A DNA stretch of 22,365 nucleotides from a virus, in the IMG/VR virus record IMGVR_UViG_3300021957_000346, positions 1 through 22,365 of that record. One strand, 5' to 3'. The position numbers and the translations under genes are program-made. Position 1 is the stretch's first letter; the number at the start of each line of letters is the position of its first letter. The notes under the pieces were generated by a model, which ran no database searches, was not told the origin of the DNA, and saw only the letters and a program-made list of their open reading frames with translations. Shown here in pieces: positions 5,721-10,624 of the stretch.

Positions 5721-5901
5721 AATTAATATCCTCATTTAAACCGTATTTTTGCATTAAATGTTTTTCATTTATCTCACAAGTAATATCTATTAAATCCATT
5801 AGTGTCCTTCTATCTGCACCATCAATGGGCAAAGAACATATCCAAGTGTACAAGTCTTTAAACTCTTTAATATTTTCTATTGTTACTTCAGATAAAAGCA
5901 T
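5713..5901 (-). CDS. Hypothetical small acidic protein
   Basis: A 62-residue, helical, acidic protein (MLLSEVTIENIKEFKDLYTW, then DGADRRTLMDLIDITCEINE) with no recognised family. AGGAAA lies 6 nt before the ATG at 5901. It is the first gene after the minus-strand terminator at 5917-5941, so its transcription needs read-through or an unseen promoter. Its stop overlaps the start of the HhH-like gene, suggesting they work or are at least translated together. Confidence 0.6.
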   Translation of the reverse strand: MLLSEVTIENIKEFKDLYTWICSLPIDGADRRTLMDLIDITCEINEKHLMQKYGLNEDINYV

Positions 5902-5916
5902 AGTTATTTCCTATTC

Positions 5917-5941
5917 AAAAAAATGCCCTCCGAAGAGGGCC
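5917..5941 (-). terminator. Rho-independent terminator with UUCG tetraloop
   Basis: On the minus strand, GCCCTC-TTCG-GAGGGC (5925-5940) is followed by ATTTTTTT (5917-5924). A six-pair GC-rich stem with the very stable C(UUCG)G loop and a U-run is a classical intrinsic terminator. It lies between the stop at 5959 and the next start at 5901, inside the leftward gene string. Confidence 0.85.
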
Positions 5942-5958
5942 AAGGGGGTGATATAACT

Positions 5959-6249
5959 TTATAGACGGCCTGCCATCAGTGTTCCGGGATCATAAGGCTC
6001 AGGATAAAATCCATGTTTATGTAGCATATTGTATAACTTTGGATGCACTCCATCAGTAGCTTCGTGGATTCCAAAACTCATATGATAATCAAACAATGGT
6101 AAACCATCTGGAGCAGTGCCACATTCTGATCCTTTAAACCATATACCGTTTTCAGGCTCATAATCACTATCAAACTCTACAGCATCCACTGCATCTAGCT
6201 CTGGAAAGTTACTATTTAAAATGCTAAGTATTGTTTTCAGCTCAATCAC
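5959..6249 (-). CDS. Hypothetical phage protein, GTG start
   Basis: A 96-residue acidic protein starting at a GTG (6247-6249) with AGGAG 8 nt upstream. It contains FDSDYEPENGIWFKGSECGT and DGLPLFDYHMSFGIHEATDG, and ends HKHGFYPEPYDPGTLMAGRL. The C-terminal pattern (HGFYPE-YD-GT) is familiar from small marine-phage hypotheticals of unknown function. It is the last gene before the UUCG terminator. Confidence 0.65.
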   Translation of the reverse strand: MIELKTILSILNSNFPELDAVDAVEFDSDYEPENGIWFKGSECGTAPDGLPLFDYHMSFGIHEATDGVHPKLYNMLHKHGFYPEPYDPGTLMAGRL

Positions 6250-6281
6250 AACGGTGTCTCCTATTACTAGTTAATTTATTG

Positions 6282-6307
6282 AAGCCTACTACTAACGTAA
6301 TAGGCTT
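6282..6307. other. Intergenic hairpin
   Basis: AAGCCTA (6282-6288) pairs with TAGGCTT (6301-6307); after one mismatch, TAC pairs with GTA, leaving a TAAC loop. It lies between the stop at 6323 and the ribosome site of the GTG-start gene on the minus strand. Without a U-run it is not a standard terminator; mRNA processing or stabilisation is possible. Confidence 0.5.
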
Positions 6308-6322
6308 TATAAATTTACTATA

Positions 6323-6556
6323 TTAAGCTTGCTCAACCCATTTCAAACCAAATACAGACGGGTATAGCTCTCTGTTAAAGTTTTTATCGCCCACTGAAGA
6401 GACCCAAACTTTGCCTTGGCTAGAAGATTTATGCGGAGGATTGCCGCCTTCAAGAACATATGATTCATCTCTAAAAGATTTAATCAGTTCTTTTTGAACT
6501 ACCCGATCACCAGTTTCATTGTGTACCAAAATCCAACCATTTTTAGATATAAACAT
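6323..6556 (-). CDS. Hypothetical phage protein
   Basis: A 77-residue protein that looks like a small beta-rich unit: GWILVHNETGDRVV, then FRDESYVLEGGNPPHKSSSQ, then GKVWV and YPSVFGLKW. This order (strand, FRDE-Y-L-GG-PPHK, GKVWV) is seen in small hypothetical proteins of marine phages. A strong GGAGG lies 6 nt upstream of the ATG at 6556, which shares one base with the stop of the membrane mini-gene (TAATG). The function is unknown. Confidence 0.65.
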   Translation of the reverse strand: MFISKNGWILVHNETGDRVVQKELIKSFRDESYVLEGGNPPHKSSSQGKVWVSSVGDKNFNRELYPSVFGLKWVEQA

Positions 6557-6663
6557 TATGCACCTCCAGTAAGTACAACATAAAATAATATTCCGATATA
6601 TGTAAAACCAATTGCCGAGATTAACAAACCTACTTCTAGTAGAAACTCAAATAAATTTTCCAT
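6556..6663 (-). CDS. Single-span membrane mini-protein (35 aa)
   Basis: Read from the minus strand. MENLFEFLLEVGLLISAIGF and the following TYIGILFYVVLTGGA are almost continuously hydrophobic, enough for one long or two short membrane segments. A GAGG site precedes the ATG at 6663 by 9 nt, and the preceding stop is only 4 nt away. Its stop is fused to the next start as TAATG. No function was recognised. Confidence 0.6.
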   Translation of the reverse strand: MENLFEFLLEVGLLISAIGFTYIGILFYVVLTGGA

Positions 6664-6667
6664 AGCT

Positions 6668-6835
6668 CTATACCTCAAAACAGTCGGTTACAGTTTCCCA
6701 CTTAATTTCTTTTAAAACAAAACTATTCATATACAGATGTTTATAGACTTCTTCAGTACCATCAGCATAAACAACACAAATTTTATCCCTAAAACTAACA
6801 TTAGGAAATAATATTTCCCACCAATAATTATTCAT
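6668..6835 (-). CDS. Hypothetical mini-protein (55 aa)
   Basis: Read from the minus strand: MNNYWWEILFPNVSFRDKIC, then VVYADGTEEVYKHLYMNSFV, then LKEIKWETVTDCFEV. It looks like a small beta-alpha-beta unit. An AAGGGGA site lies about 5 nt before the ATG at 6835, and the stop is 4 nt from the next start, so it belongs to the same coupled string. No family was recognised. Confidence 0.6.
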   Translation of the reverse strand: MNNYWWEILFPNVSFRDKICVVYADGTEEVYKHLYMNSFVLKEIKWETVTDCFEV

Positions 6836-6887
6836 AACGTCCCCTTATAAATTCTATTAAGCCATCCTTGGCCGTTGATAATTCTAT

Positions 6888-7346
6888 TTATTTGCTCAGG
6901 ATTTCTAGGATAGCGTCTAGCTTGCTGTCAACCTCAGAGACTTTAGTCTCCAGCGCAGTAACTCTGCTATCCATCTTTTTAGCTACGCTATTGATCGGGG
7001 TAACTTTCTTGGCAGCAGCCTTTGGCTTCTTAGAATCTAAAGACTTCTCAGCTTGCTGAACTGTCTGAGCCTTAGCTTTCTTTGAAGCCTTTGGCTTCTT
7101 GATCAGTTCGATGAACTGCTTTGGGACAACCTGATGGTCAAAGAAGTCTGTGACTTCACCGTGAGTCATATGAGCATCCTGATCGCCATAGAATTTATTC
7201 AGGACAGCGTTGAACACTTTGGTCAAACCATATCTCTCCGAAGGAGACTTGGCATAGATATTTGCAAAGTGGCAAGCTACGCCATAGACTTGTTTGGCAG
7301 AAGCAATTCGGTTGTTGTCGATTTGAGCAAAAACTACGTTTTTCAT
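6888..7346 (-). CDS. Lys/Ala-rich coiled-coil protein, first gene of the leftward block
   Basis: A 152-residue protein with three parts: an N-terminal globular unit (residues 1-82, with SPSERYGLTKVFNAVLNKFY), a Lys/Ala-rich linker (about 83-120, KKPKASKKAKA and KKPKAAAKK), and a C-terminal heptad coiled coil (about 122-152, MDSRVTALETKVSEVDSKLD). The basic linker suggests DNA or RNA contact, and the coil suggests oligomerisation. The ATG at 7346 has AAGGTGA 7 nt upstream. It is the first gene behind the leftward promoter at 8148-8176, with an unusually long leader of about 795 nt. Its position suggests an early role, but no family was recognised. Confidence 0.65.
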   Translation of the reverse strand: MKNVVFAQIDNNRIASAKQVYGVACHFANIYAKSPSERYGLTKVFNAVLNKFYGDQDAHMTHGEVTDFFDHQVVPKQFIELIKKPKASKKAKAQTVQQAEKSLDSKKPKAAAKKVTPINSVAKKMDSRVTALETKVSEVDSKLDAILEILSK

Positions 7347-7408
7347 ATCATATCACCTTATAAAATTTTAATTTTTGGAAGCTGGATCGACCAGCAGTTT
7401 GACCCTTT

Positions 7409-7475
7409 AGTCTCTTAATTAAATAACTTAAAAAGTCATAAATGACTTCTTTTTAAGTTATTTAATTAAGAGACT
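7409..7475. repeat. Long inverted repeat, 30/33-bp arms
   Basis: The left arm is 7409-7438 and the right arm 7443-7475, with a TAAA loop. The outer 25 pairs or so are perfect (AGTCTCTTAATTAAATAACT onwards), and the inner AAGTCA/TGACTT pairing continues after a 3-nt bulge (GAA on the complement). It is AT-rich and has no U-run on either side, so it can form a cruciform or RNA hairpin rather than an ordinary terminator. Confidence 0.85.
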
Positions 7476-7478
7476 TTA

Positions 7479-7519
7479 TTAGTATCACCATAACCTTTTA
7501 TAGGTTATGGAGATACTAA
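7479..7519. repeat. Second inverted repeat, 18-bp arms
   Basis: The left arm TTAGTATCACCATAACCT (7479-7496) pairs with AGGTTATGGAGATACTAA (7502-7519) with one mismatch and a 5-nt loop. It begins three bases after the preceding long inverted repeat, so the two form a tandem hairpin pair. Confidence 0.85.
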
Positions 7520-7556
7520 AATTTTGACTGACAGCATAGCTGTTGTGCGGGCATTG

Positions 7557-7947
7557 AAGACTTTAAAAGTCTTTGAAGAAGATCGACCTGAAATCGCCAA
7601 CTCTCCCTTCGGGAGGCTGTTAACTCCAAAATCTAGAAAACTCTGGAGAGGTATAATCGGTAGATTATAAAAGCTTGTAAGTCTCTGAAATCCTTGGAAG
7701 TCTTTGGAGAGATTCTAAAGAATCTTAAAAGTCTTACAAGTCTCCCTAGTTAGTAAACTAGACCTGAAGCTTTGGAGTCTTTGAAGACTTTGAAAGTCTT
7801 ATGTGCAGGATAGAATCTTAAAAGACTCAGGAGTCTTTGAAGGGCGGGCAGGTGACCATACCCCCTCCCCCCTATATATACACAATCTTATACATTTTGG
7901 AAGACTTTGGAGTGTCAACCAGTTAGGGCGGCAGCTTTAAAGACTTT
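7557..7947. repeat. Cluster of AAGACTTT / AAAGTCTT repeats
   Basis: Seven perfect copies of the 8-mer, in either orientation, fall in 390 bp: 7557-7564, 7566-7573, 7728-7735, 7784-7791, 7793-7800, 7901-7908 and 7940-7947. Near copies lie at 7698-7705, 7776-7782, 7821-7828 and 7831-7838. Several form tight palindromes: AAGACTTT-A-AAAGTCTT, AAGACTTT-G-AAAGTCTT and AAAGACTC-AG-GAGTCTTT. This density suggests binding sites for a dimeric protein, such as an origin, repressor or terminase protein. Confidence 0.75.
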
Positions 7948-7972
7948 AAAGGTGGGAGGTATGTGCATATAA

Positions 7973-8039
7973 ATGTACACAAAGTACATAAATATGTACA
8001 TATAAGTGTATACATCGGTTTATATTTATGCATATATGC
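7973..8039. repeat. AT-rich TGTACA-type palindromes
   Basis: ATGTAC-ACAAA-GTACAT (7973-7989), ATGTACAT (7994-8001), TGTATACA (8007-8014) and GCATATATGC (8030-8039) follow one another within 67 bp. The region is also very AT-rich and easily melted. It lies downstream of the leftward promoter, inside the predicted leader. Confidence 0.55.
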
Positions 8040-8147
8040 GGTGTTAGAGTGCGTATATACACACAAATCTAAACCTAGAAGGCGGGGGGAGATGAATAAG
8101 GAATGTATGGCTGATATGTCTATATAACCCCGGAGGGCTTAATATCC

Positions 8148-8176
8148 ATTATACACCTGAAATTCAATTTTGTCAA
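8148..8176 (-). promoter_or_regulatory. Leftward consensus sigma70 promoter
   Basis: On the minus strand, TTGACA (8171-8176), 17 bases, then TATAAT (8148-8153), both hexamers perfect. The start point falls near 8141. The nearest leftward ATG with a ribosome site is at 7346, giving a leader of about 795 nt. The -35 box is preceded by the palindrome AAGTACTT. Confidence 0.85.
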
Positions 8177-8300
8177 GTACTTCTATATACTTTTTAGTTA
8201 TGTGCACCTGTATTGATATACCATAAGTGATATATGCACCCCTTTTATGCGTATTTATATATCATAAATAAGATTCTTATGCAAATAAGTTATAAAACAC

Positions 8301-8329
8301 TTGACAAAACCCCATTTTACCTGTATAAT
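8301..8329 (+). promoter_or_regulatory. Rightward consensus sigma70 promoter for the virion block
   Basis: TTGACA (8301-8306), 17 bases, then TATAAT (8324-8329), both perfect. The start point is expected at 8336-8337, and the terminase small-subunit ATG begins at 8337, so the mRNA should be leaderless. An in-frame TAA at 8331-8333 excludes an upstream start codon. Confidence 0.88.
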
Positions 8330-8336
8330 GTAATAC

Positions 8337-8735
8337 ATGTCAAACAATAAAGAACTCACAACTAAGCAACAATCATTTCTTGATAGCCTTGTAGCCTGCA
8401 ATGGGGACACAAGACTAGCAGGAGAAATGGCAGGCTATGCACCTACAAGCATTAATAGTGTTGTTAAGAGTTTAAAAACAGAGATCTTAGACCTAGCTAC
8501 TAATATACTAGCGCAGAGCGCCCCTAAAGCTGCTCTAAAGCTCGTACAGGTCATGGACAGTGAAGTACCTATCCCGCAAGCTAACATGCGTATACAGGCC
8601 GCACAGACCATTCTAGACCGTGTAGGCTTAGGCAAGACAGATAGGCTTGATGTGACAGTAAACACAAATGGTGGTTTATTCGTCATACCGGCGAAAAAAG
8701 AGGTAGTTATAGATGCAGACTATACGGAGGTCTAG
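8337..8735 (+). CDS. terS: Terminase small subunit
   Basis: A 132-residue protein with an N-terminal helix-turn-helix (LTTKQQSFLDSLVACNGDTR, then LAGEMAGYAP) of the type that recognises the packaging site. A helical oligomerisation region follows (SVVKSLKTEILDLATNILAQ, then SAPKAALKLVQVMD), and the C-terminal RIQAAQTILDRVGLGKTDRL stretch is typical of phage TerS proteins. TerS rings bind concatemeric phage DNA and hand it to the large subunit. There is no Shine-Dalgarno site: the ATG coincides with the predicted transcription start of the 8301-8329 promoter. It overlaps the next small gene by 23 nt, with TerL following. Confidence 0.85.
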   Translation: MSNNKELTTKQQSFLDSLVACNGDTRLAGEMAGYAPTSINSVVKSLKTEILDLATNILAQSAPKAALKLVQVMDSEVPIPQANMRIQAAQTILDRVGLGKTDRLDVTVNTNGGLFVIPAKKEVVIDADYTEV

Positions 8736-8946
8736 TAGCACTATACCGTTTGGCTATGCATTAGATGAGAAGAACACAGAGCTTCTTATGCCTATAGACA
8801 ATGAACTAAACGCTTTAGATAAGGTCATACCCATGATCAAAGATAAAACATTAAGTTTACGAGAAGGCAGTTTGTGGTTAGAGTTTGAAACAGGACGCAA
8901 GCTTTCGCACATGGGTCTAAAGAAAATAGTAGATAAGCGCACATGA
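8713..8946 (+). CDS. Small HTH-like protein between terS and terL
   Basis: A 77-residue protein starting inside terS at the ATG at 8713 (GAGG 9 nt upstream) and ending with TGA overlapping the TerL ATG (ATGA). The middle STIPFGYALDEKNTELLMPI is followed by two predicted helices (NELNALDKVIPMIKDKTLSL, then REGSLWLEFETGRKLSHMGL, then KKIVDKR). The last part resembles the recognition HTH that follows the catalytic domain in serine recombinases, but no catalytic domain is present. The position between terminase genes suggests a packaging accessory role. The assignment is by pattern and position only. Confidence 0.65.
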   Translation: MQTIRRSSSTIPFGYALDEKNTELLMPIDNELNALDKVIPMIKDKTLSLREGSLWLEFETGRKLSHMGLKKIVDKRT

Positions 8947-10619
8947 ATGATTGGGAACTAAATCCCGATAACTACGCAAAAGACGACAACGGAGAGTTTA
9001 TACTCAAAGTTGACGGGACACCGCGTAAGAAGTCAGGTAGAGCTAAAGGATCTAAAAGCCGTGGTTATAATTACCATTCTGAGACTAAGGCAAAAATGGC
9101 TGCAAAGAAAGCAGTCAAAGAAAAACAAAAGAAATTAAAGGCAGCCCAAGCTAAGGTCGATAACTACAAGAAGTCAATAAGTAAAACTAAAAAGACTTTG
9201 ATACAGCTTGCTAATGATAAAGCAAGTAAAGTTATAAGCGAAGAAGATTTACAAGATCTTCCAAAGCCCTTAGCAACTGAAGCTCAAGAGGATGTTATCT
9301 TCAAGGCCAACGAAGGCCCACAGGAAGACTTCCTTGCCGCAGGAGAAACAGATGTCCTGTATGGTGGAGCAGCAGGGGGTGGTAAGTCCTACGCTATGCT
9401 TGTAGATCCGTTGCGTTTTGCACACAGAGCTGCACATAGAGGTTTGATTATTAGGCGCTCTATGCCTGAATTGCGCGAACTGATTGATAAGAGCCGTGAG
9501 TTGTACCCAAAAGCCTTTCCGGGCTGTAAGTACAAAGAAGTAGAAAAACTCTGGAACTTCCCAAGCGGAGCAAAGATTGAGTTTGGATTCTTGGAACGAG
9601 ACGCAGATGTTTATCGTTATCAGGGTCAAGCATATAGCTGGATAGGGTTTGATGAGATTACTCACCTTCCGACAGAGTTTGCTTGGAACTACTTAGCATC
9701 TCGATTGCGTACAACTGATTCAGAGATTCAAACGTACATGCGTTGTACAGCTAACCCCGGCGGTGCTGGAGCAACGTGGGTAAAAAAACGATACATAGAC
9801 CCCGCACCGTCCTACGAATCTTTTATAGGTGCAGACGGGCTAACACGGAAGTTTATACCTGCTAGGTTACAGGACAACCCCTTCCTAGCTACAGACGGAC
9901 GTTACGAACAGATGCTAAAGGCTTTGCCGCCTACACAGCGACAACAACTGTTAGATGGCAATTGGGATGTTTCAGAGGGCGCAGCCTTCACTGAGTTTGT
10001 TCCGCAGCTACATGTAATTACACCTTTTGAGATTCCAGTACACTGGGAACGCATAAAAGGGATTGACTACGGGTATGCATCTGAGTCTGCTTGTATTTGG
10101 GGTGCAGTAGACCCAAGTGACGGCACACTAATTATATATCGTGAATTGTACAAAAAAGGTTTATTGGGTACTGACCTAGCAGATTTAATTACAAACATGG
10201 AACTAGCAGACCCCTTTTCAGTTCCCGGAGTGCTTGACACAGCTTGCTGGAGTCGCACCGGAACTACAGGCCCGACAATCGGAGAGACCCTCATCAGAGC
10301 TGGTCATAAGCTAAGAAGAGCTGATAAGAACCGAATACAAGGCAAAATACAAATCCATGAATACTTGAAAGTAATGCAAAGCGGTAGGCCACGAATACAG
10401 ATATTTAATACATGCCCGAACCTGATACGCGAACTGCAAAGTATTCCTCTGGATAAAAAGAACCCAGAAGACGTAGATACACATGCACCCGATCACGCAT
10501 ACGATGCACTACGTTATCTGATTATGTCTAGACCTCGTATAAACGATACGTTGAGTCAGATGAGACAGTTTCATCGGGAAAGCACATTTACTCCTGTTGA
10601 TTCCACCTTTGGATATTAA
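8943..10619 (+). CDS. terL: Terminase large subunit (packaging ATPase-nuclease)
   Basis: A 558-residue packaging motor. An N-terminal Lys-rich extension (1-110) precedes the ATPase domain: Walker A GGAAGGGKS at 141-149, Walker B WIGFDE at 233-238 (catalytic E238) and coupling motif CTANPGG at 268-274. The C-terminal RNase H-like nuclease has GIDYGY (D375), GVLDT (D432) and HAPDHAYDALRY (D517/D521), the acidic residues that bind Mg2+ and cut concatemeric DNA. TerL docks on the portal and pumps DNA into the prohead. All key motifs look intact. The start overlaps the preceding stop (ATGA), and the portal begins 5 nt after its stop. Confidence 0.95.
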   Translation: MNDWELNPDNYAKDDNGEFILKVDGTPRKKSGRAKGSKSRGYNYHSETKAKMAAKKAVKEKQKKLKAAQAKVDNYKKSISKTKKTLIQLANDKASKVISEEDLQDLPKPLATEAQEDVIFKANEGPQEDFLAAGETDVLYGGAAGGGKSYAMLVDPLRFAHRAAHRGLIIRRSMPELRELIDKSRELYPKAFPGCKYKEVEKLWNFPSGAKIEFGFLERDADVYRYQGQAYSWIGFDEITHLPTEFAWNYLASRLRTTDSEIQTYMRCTANPGGAGATWVKKRYIDPAPSYESFIGADGLTRKFIPARLQDNPFLATDGRYEQMLKALPPTQRQQLLDGNWDVSEGAAFTEFVPQLHVITPFEIPVHWERIKGIDYGYASESACIWGAVDPSDGTLIIYRELYKKGLLGTDLADLITNMELADPFSVPGVLDTACWSRTGTTGPTIGETLIRAGHKLRRADKNRIQGKIQIHEYLKVMQSGRPRIQIFNTCPNLIRELQSIPLDKKNPEDVDTHAPDHAYDALRYLIMSRPRINDTLSQMRQFHRESTFTPVDSTFGY

Positions 10620-10624
10620 GATAT

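Larger units (their letters stand above)
7347..8336. other. Non-coding divergent control region
   Basis: About 990 bp with no supportable gene on either strand. In order it holds a GCTGG-ATCGA-CCAGC hairpin (7381-7395), two long hairpins (7409-7475 and 7479-7519), a CTCCC-TTC-GGGAG hairpin (7603-7615), a TATAATC-GGTA-GATTATA hairpin (7652-7669), a CTAGTT-AGTA-AACTAG hairpin (7746-7761), a field of AAGACTTT palindromes (7557-7947), a C-rich tract (about 7861-7872), AT-rich TGTACA-type palindromes (7973-8039), and two divergent consensus promoters. A control centre, replication origin or packaging site all fit; the sequence alone does not decide. Confidence 0.7.

Noticed and set aside
7409-7475. 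Intrinsic terminator at the long inverted repeat
   Set aside because: No U-run follows the stem on either strand and the stem is AT-rich.
7858-7875. G-quadruplex in the G-rich minus strand
   Set aside because: Only two G-runs are adjacent, without the four separated runs needed for a convincing structure.
7887-7918. Minus-strand promoter with TTGACA at 7913-7918
   Set aside because: The nearest good -10 box (TATAAG) is 20 bases away, too far; boxes at 17-18 bases are poor.
7347-8336. tRNA or CRISPR array in the repeat-rich region
   Set aside because: The hairpins do not form a cloverleaf with a CCA-stem order, and the repeats are short palindromes without regular spacers.
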